From a virus: a stretch of 22,311 bases of DNA. The translations under genes and the position numbers were made by a program. Below are positions 1 through 8,101 of this stretch, piece after piece. The stretch lies in IMG/VR virus record IMGVR_UViG_3300031758_000632, positions 1 to 22,311 of that record; one strand, written 5' to 3'. Within the stretch, counting starts at the first letter, position 1; every line of letters begins with the position of its first letter. The notes beneath the pieces were generated by a model. That model did not search any database. It saw nothing but the letters and a program-made list of their open reading frames with translations, and was not told the origin of the DNA.

Positions 1-2
1 GC

Positions 3-785
3 AAGCGGGTCAAGGGTGTCAACCTACTGTTTACAGATGTGGATGTCCACACGGCCCAGTATGTTGGCGCTCCATTTGTCTATGGCTTTGAGAAGGCTGG
101 CTCTGGCTGCGGTCTCATTTCGGCCCAGGCTGTGGCGGCCATTGATACGGCAGCCATTTGGATGAGTAGGGCAGGCTTTTGGATATATGACGGCTATGTC
201 AAGCCACTGCCAAGCGATGTATCTGACTACATATTTGACAATATCAACTATGCGCAGGCATCCAAGATTTATGCGGTCCATGTCAGCAAATTTGGCGAAA
301 TCTGGTGGTATTACCCAAGCGCATCAAGTAATGAGAATGACAGCTATGTCACTTTCAACTACCGCGAAAACCACTGGAACATTGGTACGATGGCCAGAAC
401 TGCTGGGGTTGATGCCGGAGTGTTCACCTATCCTTTGATGGTTTCCAGCACTGGCTACATTTACGAGCATGAAGTTGGCTTTAACTATGACAGCGCCAGC
501 GTCTATGCCGAGTCTGGCCCAGTGCAGATTGGCAATGGCGACAACATCATGTCTGTGCGCCAAGTTGTGCCAGATGAGCAGACATTGGGTGAGGCCGTGG
601 TCTCATTCAAGACCCGAAACTACCCGACTGGGACTCAGTCCACATTTGGACCATATACGGCAGCAAACCCAACTTCAGTGAGGTTTTCTGGTCGACAAGT
701 CAATATGAAGGTGACTGGCAATACTTTGGCCGATTGGCGAGTTGGCACAATGAGACTAGACGCTGTCCCAGCCGGTAAGAGATGA
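3..785 (+). CDS. Tail protein, P22 gp10-like stabilization family (5' end cut off)
   Basis: The reading frame is open from the first complete codon, so the N-terminus lies outside the window; about 260 C-terminal residues are present. Aromatic segments such as GFWIYDGYVKPLP, EIWWYYPS and ENHWNIGTMAR look like the beta-rich repeats of podovirus tail proteins that close the portal channel (P22 gp10 type). I recognise these from the family rather than from an alignment. The role would be assembly of the tail hub under the portal and retention of packaged DNA. The gene ends in a 4-bp ATGA overlap with the GNAT-like gene, and ejection-protein genes follow, as after P22 gene 10. A GTG at 39 is an internal codon, not the start. 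The class of tail protein is fairly sure; the exact orthologue is not. Confidence 0.7.
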   Translation, partial: KRVKGVNLLFTDVDVHTAQYVGAPFVYGFEKAGSGCGLISAQAVAAIDTAAIWMSRAGFWIYDGYVKPLPSDVSDYIFDNINYAQASKIYAVHVSKFGEIWWYYPSASSNENDSYVTFNYRENHWNIGTMARTAGVDAGVFTYPLMVSSTGYIYEHEVGFNYDSASVYAESGPVQIGNGDNIMSVRQVVPDEQTLGEAVVSFKTRNYPTGTQSTFGPYTAANPTSVRFSGRQVNMKVTGNTLADWRVGTMRLDAVPAGKR

Positions 786-1150
786 GCGACCAAGAGCATT
801 TGGAAAGGCTGCGCCAACAAGTGGAGGCGGCATTAGAATACTCTGGAGGCACACATAATTTTGATGATATTGCCGAGATGGTGGAAAACCACAGATTACA
901 GCTGTGGCCAGCCAAAGACTCGGTGGTATTGACAGAGATCATTGTCTATCCCAGGCTAAAGAATTTGCATTATTTTCTGGCTGGTGGCGACCTAGATGAA
1001 CTCTCAAGGATGAGACCATTGATCGAATCCTGGGGCAAATCTGTTGGATGCACCAGGGTGACTTTGGCAGGCCGAAGAGGCTGGGCAAAGACATTTTTGA
1101 AAGACGAAGGGTACAGCCCACAATGGGCTGTACTTGCAAAGGACTTATAG
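782..1150 (+). CDS. GNAT-fold-like phage protein
   Basis: A 122-residue protein starting at the ATG of the ATGA overlap with the tail gene, so it is probably translationally coupled. The order is helix, WPAKDSVVLTEI strand, LHYFLAGGD strand, then a segment containing SVGCTRVTLAGRRGWAKTF and a C-terminal strand. This resembles the degenerate acetyltransferase-fold proteins in podovirus structural clusters (T7 internal virion protein A is one such fold). The RRGW/GY-type end fits the acetyl-CoA side of the fold, but I see no clear complete catalytic or CoA-binding loop. A structural or assembly role is therefore as likely as an enzymatic one. Its place between the tail gene and the ejection-type genes supports a virion role. 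Confidence 0.6.
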   Translation: MSDQEHLERLRQQVEAALEYSGGTHNFDDIAEMVENHRLQLWPAKDSVVLTEIIVYPRLKNLHYFLAGGDLDELSRMRPLIESWGKSVGCTRVTLAGRRGWAKTFLKDEGYSPQWAVLAKDL

Positions 1151-1160
1151 GGGAAAGACT

Positions 1161-2198
1161 ATGGCAACAAGAGAAGAAGTAATAGCAGCTTATGCAGCTA
1201 ATCCAAAGGCATCACTTGCTCCAACTGAAGACGCAATTGCGTTTTTTATGCAAGGTGGGCTTGGTAATTTCAACACCATTGTTGACCAGGCAAGGGCAGA
1301 AAATCCAGCACTTGCAGCGCAGATTGATGCCCAGAGGGCAACGACCGCAGGCGGCACAACCACTGGCGGCACAACCACTGGCGGCACAAGGACCACCACA
1401 GGCGGTGGTGCTGTTGACAATTCAGCGCTCTATCGCAACCTAGTCACGCAAGCCTATGGCGGCATTGGCCGCACAGGCTTTGGCACTGGCCCAAAGAATA
1501 TTGACCAAAGCGGTTATGACTTTTGGCTTAATGCTTTGCAAACTGGCGCATTGACACCAGAAACATTTGGTTCATCATTCAATAGAGCTGTTGGCCAATA
1601 TGTCACTGAAAATCCAACTAATGCAATAACTCAAAATGTGCAGGCTTATAAGCCTTTTCAGAATATTGGTCTGCTGTCTCAGTCTCAAATACAACCCCAG
1701 TCTATGGGCGCTCAACCAGTTACCAATTACCAGCCACAAAGTCTGGCGCAGAATTTCCAGAACTACATGGGCATTCCCATTGGCGCTCAGTACAACCCTG
1801 CCGTGACAGCTGGTGGCGCATCACCTTATTCACAGATCAGGGCAATAAGCCCCCAAATGGTGAATCCTTATGCGGGTGTTGTGGCCAACACTGCCATGGG
1901 TGGCTATAACCCCATGCTTTATGAGAATATCAGGGCGGCTAATGCAGCAGCGGCAGCATCAGCGGCTGGTGGCTCGACAAATGATGGCTCTACTGGTGGC
2001 ATGGCCAAAGGTGGTTATGTCCATGGTGGCTTGATGTCTGGCCCCAACCCACCTGGCCCAGATGATGGCGCTGTCAATCTTGATATTGGTGAATATGTCA
2101 TCAAGAAATCTGCTGTCGATAAATACGGCAAAGGACTTTTGGACATGATCAATGAAGGCAAAGTGCCAGTCAAAAAAGCAAAATCATTGCTGTTTTAA
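1161..2198 (+). CDS. Gly/Ala/Gln-rich putative structural protein
   Basis: 345 residues from the ATG at 1161, chosen over an in-frame TTG at 1134 because GGGGAAAG lies just upstream. Residues about 60-85 are a Gly-Thr tandem repeat. A segment around residues 108-140 (YDFWLNALQTG...FNRAV) resembles the helical DUF4214-type repeat seen in surface and virion proteins. The middle is Gln/Asn/Pro-rich. The C-terminus carries GPNPPGPDDGAVNLDIGEYV followed by IKKSAVDKYGKGLL, a tail I recognise from several phage virion proteins of unknown function. No signal peptide or membrane segment is seen. The next gene follows after 11 bases. Position suggests a minor virion or assembly protein; the function is unknown. 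Confidence 0.65.
   Translation: MATREEVIAAYAANPKASLAPTEDAIAFFMQGGLGNFNTIVDQARAENPALAAQIDAQRATTAGGTTTGGTTTGGTRTTTGGGAVDNSALYRNLVTQAYGGIGRTGFGTGPKNIDQSGYDFWLNALQTGALTPETFGSSFNRAVGQYVTENPTNAITQNVQAYKPFQNIGLLSQSQIQPQSMGAQPVTNYQPQSLAQNFQNYMGIPIGAQYNPAVTAGGASPYSQIRAISPQMVNPYAGVVANTAMGGYNPMLYENIRAANAAAAASAAGGSTNDGSTGGMAKGGYVHGGLMSGPNPPGPDDGAVNLDIGEYVIKKSAVDKYGKGLLDMINEGKVPVKKAKSLLF
1351..1389 (+). repeat. 15-bp tandem repeat, about 2.6 copies
   Basis: The unit gcggcacaaccactg is present twice exactly (1351-1365, 1366-1380), followed by nine more matching bases apart from the last. It encodes the Gly-Gly-Thr-Thr-Thr repeat of the structural protein, so any length change by whole units would keep the frame. 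Confidence 0.9.
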
Positions 2199-2209
2199 GG
2201 GGAAACAAT

Positions 2210-3166
2210 ATGTCTAAAGGTGGCGACAGCGTCAGCACAAGCTCAATTGATCCTCAGATCAAACAAGCATTTCTTTCAAATTTTCAGCAAGCTCAAAATG
2301 TTGCTGGTACATTGCCAGTCCAGCAGATTGCTGGCTTTAATCCAATGTATCAGGCAGGCGAGGAGGCTCTGGTTAACACGGGCCTTGCTGGCCCAGGCAT
2401 TACTGGCACAGACTTGGCCGCGCAGATGGCGGCTTATGGTGGTGTTTATCAGCCAAATCAACTTACAGCGCAGCAGACTAATCTTGGGATGACTGGACCA
2501 GGCTCAATTGCCAGTTACATGAACCCCTATACAGAGGCAGTGCGAACCAATGCATTGTCTGATTTGGAATCTGCAAGACGCGCTGCTATCCAGCAAACTG
2601 GTGAGCGCGCCACACAAGCCCGTGCATTTGGTGGATCACGCCAAGGTGTGGCCGAGGCTCTGACAAACCAAGGGTTTGCCAAGCAGGCTGCCACACTTGG
2701 GACAACTTTAAACGAGCAGGCATTCAATCAGGCCATGGCCATGCAGCAGGCTGACATTGGCCGCAGATCAGCAGCCGACATTGCCAATCAGCAAGCAGGC
2801 TTGCAAGGCGCTCAATTGCGATTAGGTGGTGCAAGCCAGCTAGGCAATTTGGCTGCACAGCAACAAGCATTGCGTCTTGGTGGCGCTCAAGCGGTCATGG
2901 GTGCTGGCGGTGCGCGTCAGGCTTTGGACCAGCAACAAATGGATGCCATTCGCAACATTGGCCTCCAGCGTCTGGGCATTGTCCAGTCAAGTCTTGGTGC
3001 AAGCCCTGCTAATTTGGGAATGCAGGCAACAACACCTTACAGCCAGAATGTTGGCGCTGGCGCTCTTGGTGGCGCTTTGGCTGGCGCTCAATTGGGCAGC
3101 GTTGTTCCAGGAATCGGGACAGCAGTAGGTGCAATTGGTGGCGGTATTCTTGGCCTATTGCGTTAA
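2210..3166 (+). CDS. Putative ejection (internal virion) protein, P22 gp7 position
   Basis: 318 residues; TAAGGGGAAACAAT gives a good ribosome binding site before the ATG. The sequence is mostly Gln/Ala-rich helix. It includes an MNPYTEAVRTNALSDLE segment and a Gly-Ser-Arg stretch (RAFGGSRQGVAEA) characteristic of a family of phage virion proteins, then a long region of QQ/QA repeats. The final 40 residues are a glycine-zipper-like hydrophobic stretch (GALGGALAGAQLG, GTAVGAIGGGILGLL) suited to inserting in a membrane. Its place after the tail genes, first of three proteins of 318, 510 and 604 residues, parallels P22 gp7, gp20 and gp16, which are ejected into the cell with the DNA. No homology search was possible; the role is by context plus composition. 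Confidence 0.6.
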   Translation: MSKGGDSVSTSSIDPQIKQAFLSNFQQAQNVAGTLPVQQIAGFNPMYQAGEEALVNTGLAGPGITGTDLAAQMAAYGGVYQPNQLTAQQTNLGMTGPGSIASYMNPYTEAVRTNALSDLESARRAAIQQTGERATQARAFGGSRQGVAEALTNQGFAKQAATLGTTLNEQAFNQAMAMQQADIGRRSAADIANQQAGLQGAQLRLGGASQLGNLAAQQQALRLGGAQAVMGAGGARQALDQQQMDAIRNIGLQRLGIVQSSLGASPANLGMQATTPYSQNVGAGALGGALAGAQLGSVVPGIGTAVGAIGGGILGLLR

Positions 3167-3182
3167 TTAGAAGGATTAAAAA

Positions 3183-4715
3183 ATGGCTAATGAAACTGGA
3201 TTTGATTTAAGCAGTTTGTTCAGTGGCGGTCTTGGTGGCACTCCATCAGGACTTGACGCATTGCTGACAGAAGACCAGCGAAAACTCTTGGGCCGTAATG
3301 CTGCACTGTCAGCAGCTGGTGCATTGCTACAAGCCAGTGGCCGAAGCACAACCCCCATCAGCATGGGCCAAGCACTTGGATCAGCTTTGATGGCTGGCCA
3401 GCAAGGTTATCAGCAGGCAAGAGCTGGCTCATTGCAAGATTTGATTCTGGGCCAGAAACTGCAAGAGGCTAAAACAGCCCAAGATTTGCAAACCCAATTG
3501 GGCAATATTTTCACCAAACCAACAACTGCATTGAGTCCAGAGCAGCAGGCTTTGGCCGCACCAGGAATGCAAGCCGGACCAACCATGGCCCGTGCTGAAC
3601 TGGCTGCAAACATTCAACCACCAAGCGATGCCGAGATTAAAGCGGCTCAATATCAACGGGCCGCAGACCTTTTGGCATCAAGAGGCAGAGGCGAAGAGGC
3701 CAAACGCTATCAGGACATGGCCAGAGACTTAAACCCACGGGCTAAAGTTGTTGGCCAGCCATTTGAGGTGACTGACACTACTGGCAAGCCCATCATGGTC
3801 CAGCAGTTTGAGTCTGGCGACATCAGGACCATGCAAGGCTTTGGTCCAAAGCGTGATGTCGTCTTGCAAAACCTTGGCGGCCAGACTGTGGCTGTTAACA
3901 AATCAGCATTAACGGGCGGTGAAACATTTGCCCAGACAATGACCCCAAGCGAGATTGCCAACTTGAAAGTGGCTCAAGGCAACTTGGCCGTGGCCCAAGG
4001 CGGTCTTGGCTTGCGCCAACAAGAATTTTTGCGTGGTGCGACAGAGATCAGAGAAACACCAGAAGGTTTGGTCTATGTTCCAAAAGCGCCTGGTGGTACT
4101 GCCATGCCAGTTATGACGGCAGCTGGAACACAACTTGAAGGTGCTGGCTCTAAGCCGACTGAAGACCAAAGCAAGTCAGCAGGCTTTGCATTCCGAATGA
4201 AGCAGTCAACAAACATCTTCAATCAGCCTGCGGTGGATAAATCTGGTGAGCCAATTTTAGACCCCAAGACTGGCAAGCCAGTCACACTTGAGCAGGCTTA
4301 TGGCCAGCCAGGGAAGTATCAGGCCATCATGCGCGCCATTCCAAGTGCTGGATTAACAACTGGCTTGGCCAATGTCTCAGAAGATGTGGGCCGTCAGCAG
4401 TATCGTCAGGCTCAAGAGAACTGGGTCACTGCCAACTTGCGACCAGAGTCTGGTGCAGTTATTGGCGTGGAAGAGATGGAAAAAGAGATTACTAAATATT
4501 TCCCACAGACCAATGACGCGCCAAAAACCATTGAGCAAAAAGCCCGTGCCAGACGCGACACCGAGCTGGCCATGACTGTCCGAGCTGGTCCAGCTTATAA
4601 GCAGATTGAAAAACAATTAGCTGCACAAAATGCCCCAGTGGCTGCAAGGCCGACTGGTGTGCCTAGACTTGTCAGAGACCCTGCAACCGGCATCTTTCGC
4701 TATGTAACGGAGTAA
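3183..4715 (+). CDS. Putative ejection (internal virion) protein, P22 gp20 position
   Basis: 510 residues, start ATG preceded by AGAAGGATT. It is rich in Gln and Ala with long predicted helices. The N-terminus has a short Gly-rich lead, then LGRNAALSAAGALLQASG. The C-terminal third contains YRQAQENWVTANLRPESGAV followed by IGVEEMEKEITKYFP, a signature I recognise from many phage virion proteins annotated only as structural or DNA-transfer proteins. No catalytic motif is visible. It sits between two other ejection-type genes, three bases before the next start. Its length is close to P22 gp20. It may form part of the trans-envelope channel during DNA entry; that is inference. Confidence 0.6.
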   Translation: MANETGFDLSSLFSGGLGGTPSGLDALLTEDQRKLLGRNAALSAAGALLQASGRSTTPISMGQALGSALMAGQQGYQQARAGSLQDLILGQKLQEAKTAQDLQTQLGNIFTKPTTALSPEQQALAAPGMQAGPTMARAELAANIQPPSDAEIKAAQYQRAADLLASRGRGEEAKRYQDMARDLNPRAKVVGQPFEVTDTTGKPIMVQQFESGDIRTMQGFGPKRDVVLQNLGGQTVAVNKSALTGGETFAQTMTPSEIANLKVAQGNLAVAQGGLGLRQQEFLRGATEIRETPEGLVYVPKAPGGTAMPVMTAAGTQLEGAGSKPTEDQSKSAGFAFRMKQSTNIFNQPAVDKSGEPILDPKTGKPVTLEQAYGQPGKYQAIMRAIPSAGLTTGLANVSEDVGRQQYRQAQENWVTANLRPESGAVIGVEEMEKEITKYFPQTNDAPKTIEQKARARRDTELAMTVRAGPAYKQIEKQLAAQNAPVAARPTGVPRLVRDPATGIFRYVTE

Positions 4716-4718
4716 AAA

Positions 4719-6533
4719 ATGGCTGACAAAATTGTTCAAATCCCCAACATTGGGCCAGTGTCTTTCCCAGAAAGCATGACTGATGAGCAGATCATCAAAG
4801 CCATTCAAGCATTGCAAGTGCCAGCTGCTGCGCCAGTAGCACCAGCGCCAACTGGTAAAGCCCCAGAGTCTTTTGAATCCAAGATTATGAATTCGCCAGT
4901 CGGTGGTGTTATTCGCGGTTTGCGCGATATTCCAGACGCTGGCGCTCAACTGTTGACTCGCGGCCTAGAAGCTATTTCCCCAGCAGGCTCTAGTCTTGAG
5001 CAGTTTGCCCAAGCAGAGCGCAGAAGGGTTGAAGATATCAATCGTCAGGCTGAACTAGATTACCAAAGAAACTGGCGACAAGGCCAGATGCGCCAAGGTG
5101 AAATCGATGTGGGCCGAGTCGGTGGCAACATTGCAGGCACATTGATCCCATCAACTGCTGCTGTGCGCGCACTTGGTGCAGTATCAGCCCCAGTGCGTGC
5201 TGGTGCAATTACTGGTGCAATTGGCGGTGCTTCACAACCCGTGGCCACCACCCCTGGCACAACAACACCACAATTCTTTGCTGAGAAAGTCGAGCAAATG
5301 GGTGCTGGCACTTTATTTGGCGCTGGCGCTGGCTATGGTGCAGATAAATTATCCAAGTTACTTTTTGGCACTAAACCACCAGCTATGCCAATGCCTGGTC
5401 AACCAGGTGTCGGTGGCGCTCAAGTCAATGTGACCACAACACCCACAGCCACAGTCACTGGTGGTGGCATGACTCCTGGTGTTGTCGGACCAGATGCATC
5501 AGCCGGACTTACTTCTGCCCAGCAGGCCATTCTTGGCCGTGGCAAAGAAATGGGATTCCGCACAACGCCTGGTCAAGAGACAGGCTCTAGGTCTTTGCAG
5601 CAAATGGAAGCTCGAATGGAATCAAGCCCATTTACTTCTGGACCATTTAACACGATCAAAACAGAGAATCAGAAGATTCTTAATCGAGCAACGGCCCAAG
5701 CCATTGGTGTTGATTCCACAGAATTAAGCAATCCAGTATTGGCCCAAGCACAGCGCCAGATTAGCAATGTCTACCAACAAGTGGCAAGCCCACAAGTCAA
5801 AAAGGTAGATGGAAACACCATTCAAACTGGCATTGAAATTGTCGATAAGGCTTTTGAAGGTCTGACAACTCAGCCATTTAAAAACAATATTTTTGTTCAG
5901 CAAGTGCAAAACATAGCAGCCAAAGGCGAGGCCAGTGGTAATGAATTGCAGGCTTTATCGTCAAAAATTGGTAAACGCGCTAAAAACGAAATGACCACAG
6001 CAATGGGTGATCGTGAGCTTGGCAGCGCTTTGTTCCAGCTCAAAGAGATGGTCGATGATGCCTTGGCCCAAGGTTTGTCAAAAGAACAACAAGCCGCATT
6101 CCAGCAAGCCCGTGCCAACTATCGCAACTTGATGACCATCAGGTCCAATCAAGGTGTGGTCAATCCATCGACTGGCAATGTGTCAGGTTTGAACTTGGCC
6201 AGCGCATTGACCCGTAAAGACCCACAAGGTTTTGTGTTTGGCTCTAACCAGACACCGATGTATGAGGCCGCTAGGTTTGCCCAAGCATTTAAGCCAATTG
6301 TTGGCGACTCTGGAACGGCCACAAGGTCCATGGAAGTCAGCCCATTGAGCATGATGCTGGCCGCGCCAACAAACATTGCAGCCCGTGCCTATACAGCCCA
6401 ACCAACTGCTAACTTGGCATCAAGAATGCAGACTGGTGTTGCACCAGGTACTGATGCGGCCACACAAGAACTCTTGAAAAAGATGTTTCCGACCACTGGT
6501 GCAGCTGGTCTAATCAGCCTGCTTGGCCAATAA
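4719..6533 (+). CDS. Large putative ejection (internal virion) protein, P22 gp16 position
   Basis: 604 residues beginning VQIPNIGPVSFPESMTDEQI, a short beta-then-helix head found at the start of several large phage internal proteins. A hydrophobic Gly/Ala region at about residues 135-205 (VGGNIAGTLIPS, GAITGAIGGA, LFGAGAGYGA) could insert in a membrane. A Thr/Pro/Gly linker follows (about 225-260), then a largely helical C-terminal half. I see no lysozyme or transglycosylase catalytic motif. Length and position match P22 gp16, the largest ejection protein. It is the last gene of the plus-strand structural run, and its stop directly abuts the stop of the converging minus-strand operon at 6534. 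Confidence 0.6.
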   Translation: MADKIVQIPNIGPVSFPESMTDEQIIKAIQALQVPAAAPVAPAPTGKAPESFESKIMNSPVGGVIRGLRDIPDAGAQLLTRGLEAISPAGSSLEQFAQAERRRVEDINRQAELDYQRNWRQGQMRQGEIDVGRVGGNIAGTLIPSTAAVRALGAVSAPVRAGAITGAIGGASQPVATTPGTTTPQFFAEKVEQMGAGTLFGAGAGYGADKLSKLLFGTKPPAMPMPGQPGVGGAQVNVTTTPTATVTGGGMTPGVVGPDASAGLTSAQQAILGRGKEMGFRTTPGQETGSRSLQQMEARMESSPFTSGPFNTIKTENQKILNRATAQAIGVDSTELSNPVLAQAQRQISNVYQQVASPQVKKVDGNTIQTGIEIVDKAFEGLTTQPFKNNIFVQQVQNIAAKGEASGNELQALSSKIGKRAKNEMTTAMGDRELGSALFQLKEMVDDALAQGLSKEQQAAFQQARANYRNLMTIRSNQGVVNPSTGNVSGLNLASALTRKDPQGFVFGSNQTPMYEAARFAQAFKPIVGDSGTATRSMEVSPLSMMLAAPTNIAARAYTAQPTANLASRMQTGVAPGTDAATQELLKKMFPTTGAAGLISLLGQ

Positions 6534-6920
6534 CTAAGACCCAAAAAACGCGGCCACAAGTGGGTCGCGTTTCACAACCCGTCTTTTCTGTCTACGTCTG
6601 GCAGCGTCAAAGTCTTTGTCGTCTGCACTCATTTTGTCGCGGTATTTCTTAATGCGCTCAGACCCTGGCACTGGCCCAGGCGCTATGGCATCTTCACCAT
6701 CCCCCCATGACCACAGTGGCCGCCACTGGCCATTGGCGCTCACTCTGGTATATCCACTGATATATACCAATTCATGGCGGTGCAAATCAAACAGAATTCT
6801 GGCTGCACTGCGCCTGGCACAAAAGCACAACTTGGCCAGATCAAGGTCAGACAGATTGCCTTTCTTTTGTAGTGCTGCCTCAATGGCAGGCTCTACACGG
6901 GGTTTTAAGCCTCTGGCCAT
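6534..6920 (-). CDS. Small basic winged-helix-like DNA-binding protein
   Basis: 128 residues. Residues about 8-55 look like a winged helix: IEAALQKKGNLSDLDLAKLC, a recognition-helix-like ARRSAARILFDLHRH, then strands LVYISGYTRV and RPLWSWGDG. The C-terminus is strongly basic (RRRQKRRVVKRDP) and ends AAFFGS. The conserved-looking GSERIKKYRDKM segment resembles tails of small phage HTH proteins. It is last in the minus operon; its ATG lies inside the 59-aa gene (16-bp overlap). A role as an early regulator or accessory DNA-binding protein is inferred from the fold only. Confidence 0.6.
   Translation of the reverse strand: MARGLKPRVEPAIEAALQKKGNLSDLDLAKLCFCARRSAARILFDLHRHELVYISGYTRVSANGQWRPLWSWGDGEDAIAPGPVPGSERIKKYRDKMSADDKDFDAARRRQKRRVVKRDPLVAAFFGS
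6546..6572 (-). terminator. Hairpin with T tract near the end of the minus operon
   Basis: AAACGCG (6546-6552) pairs with CGCGTTT (6566-6572), and an inner CCA/TGG pair leaves a 4-base loop. Read on the minus strand the stem runs into six T residues (6548-6543), the layout of a factor-independent terminator. It lies inside the last codons of the winged-helix-like gene, about 10 bases before its stop codon. It would also face plus-strand readthrough from the structural genes, where the T tract is weaker. Termination is not proven. Confidence 0.35.
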
Positions 6921-7084
6921 GTGCCACTCTCCATTCGGGATTTTAAACGCTCCAGCATTGTTTTGACAACGAATGCACGGGCTTTGACTTCAGTAGGTAT
7001 GGCGTGGCCATAAACTTCTGGATGAAGTAGGTCATTGACCAGGTCGAGGGATGCGTCAATGGCTGGTGGTAGGTCATTGGTCAT
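6905..7084 (-). CDS. Small 59-aa protein of unknown function
   Basis: Read directly from the sequence: ATG at 7084-7082 and TAA at 6907-6905, giving a protein that begins MTNDLPPAIDASLDLVNDLL and ends RMESGTWPEA. The start overlaps the end of the methyltransferase gene by 11 bp and the gene's end overlaps the winged-helix-like gene by 16 bp. That continuity of overlapping frames is the main reason to believe it. It appears mostly helical, with no cysteines, membrane segment or recognised motif. Confidence 0.6.
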   Translation of the reverse strand: MTNDLPPAIDASLDLVNDLLHPEVYGHAIPTEVKARAFVVKTMLERLKSRMESGTWPEA

Positions 7085-7827
7085 TTAAGATTTTCCAAGC
7101 TGTTGCTGCGCAGAGTGGGACTTGGCCATTGCCGATGGCTTTAGATCGGTCCAATGCATAGGCCACCCCATCACCCATTCGAGCCACACTGGGTTCAATT
7201 TGCCACCACTGCTTTGTTCCAAATCCCTCACTGCCTGGTTGATTGTGTATTGCGCTTGATGGCCTGATTTTCTTTTCGGAGTCCAATTGGGTTGAGTCCC
7301 CCTTTGGCCACAACTCGCGTCTGGTGTTGGAAATGTTTGTCCCACAAATCCAGATTCTATCCCTCTGATGGTTTGCTCCAATGTCCGCTGCTCCCAGCAC
7401 TCCCCATCTCGCATCAAACCCCATTGCGGCCAAGTCTCCGAGAACTCTTCCAAGTCCCCTAGAAGTGAGCATTGGTGAGTTTTCCACAAACACGAATCCT
7501 GGCTGTACTTCGTGAATGATCCGCGCCATTTCACGCCACATTCCGCTTCTGTCGCCATCAATACCCGCCCCCCCCCCCCGAGATTGAGATGTCTTGGCAT
7601 GGAAAGCCGCCAGATACGACATCAACAATGCCTCGCCATGGGTGGCCGTCAAAGGTTTGTACGTCATCCCAGACTGGGAAAGGCGGGAGAAGGCCGTCAT
7701 TTTGTCTGGCGCACAATACGCTTGCTGGGTAGGCCTCCCACTCGACTGCGCAGACTGTGCGCCATCCAAGGAGATGCCCTCCAAGTATTCCGCCACCAGC
7801 GCCTGCGAAAAGAGCCAGCTCATTCAT
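7074..7827 (-). CDS. C5-cytosine DNA methyltransferase (Dcm-like), frame broken at a 12-G tract
   Basis: The intact enzyme would be about 250 residues from the ATG at 7827. Motifs in order: I (FAGAGGG, residues 7-13), the acidic residue of motif II (AVEW), D of motif III (DVQTF), IV with catalytic Cys77 (GGFPCQ), VI (VENSP), VIII (HQRDRIWI) and X (AIGNGQVP). The target-recognition region between VIII and X is short, as in compact phage enzymes. Motifs I-IV read in one frame and stop at 7558-7560 after 89 residues; motifs VI-X read in another. With 11 Gs instead of 12 the frames join as DISISGGGAGIDG, matching the canonical spacing after PCQ. The start overlaps the upstream stop by 8 bp. It likely methylates phage DNA against restriction or for regulation. 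Whether the break is real, variable or a sequencing error cannot be told here. Confidence 0.85.
7568..7579 (-). repeat. 12-base poly-G tract (C on plus strand)
   Basis: Twelve consecutive C on the plus strand, the longest G/C homopolymer in the window. It lies six codons after the catalytic Cys codon of the methyltransferase. The full protein needs a tract of 3k+2 bases (11 or 14); 12 puts the N-terminal half out of frame. Such tracts are classic slippage sites and also classic sequencing-error sites. Confidence 0.95.
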
Positions 7828-8101
7828 CACCATCCTTAAACTTCTCCAGCGCAGACACTTCAATGTGGTCCACCATGGACTGCAAAATAATGTGGGCAAT
7901 GTCCACATCAGTGCCAGCGATGTATGCGTTATTCAGCACCATGCTCTCTTCAAGGTCAGGCTCATAAGGTGAGCCAAGGGAATCAACTGATCCCTTTTCT
8001 TCTGGGCTGTATTCCAGAAAGCATATAAGGTCAACATCTTCTACTGAGCAGGCAAATTCAAATAAGCCTCTGGGGCAATTGGGTGTGGGGCCGTAGTTCA
8101 T
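7820..8101 (-). CDS. Acidic 93-aa protein of unknown function
   Basis: 93 residues, acidic, starting at the ATG of a 4-bp ATGA overlap with the upstream gene. An N-terminal strand pair (LFEFACSVEDVDLICFLEYSP) is followed by a loop and the segment YIAGTDVDIAHIILQSMVDH. This arrangement, extended N-terminal strands then a 'gtDv' turn and a C-terminal helix, resembles small early phage proteins of unknown function. No metal-binding, membrane or catalytic motif is seen. Its 3' end overlaps the methyltransferase start by 8 bp, so the two are probably coupled in translation. Confidence 0.6.
   Translation of the reverse strand: MNYGPTPNCPRGLFEFACSVEDVDLICFLEYSPEEKGSVDSLGSPYEPDLEESMVLNNAYIAGTDVDIAHIILQSMVDHIEVSALEKFKDGDE

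Noticed and set aside
1351-1389. Regulatory repeat or recombination site
   Set aside because: The 15-bp repeat is in frame and encodes a Gly-Thr linker; protein-level expansion explains it.
7085-7600. 171-codon minus-strand frame under the methyltransferase
   Set aside because: It is the third frame through the G tract, without methyltransferase motifs or coupling to neighbours; counted as a shadow.
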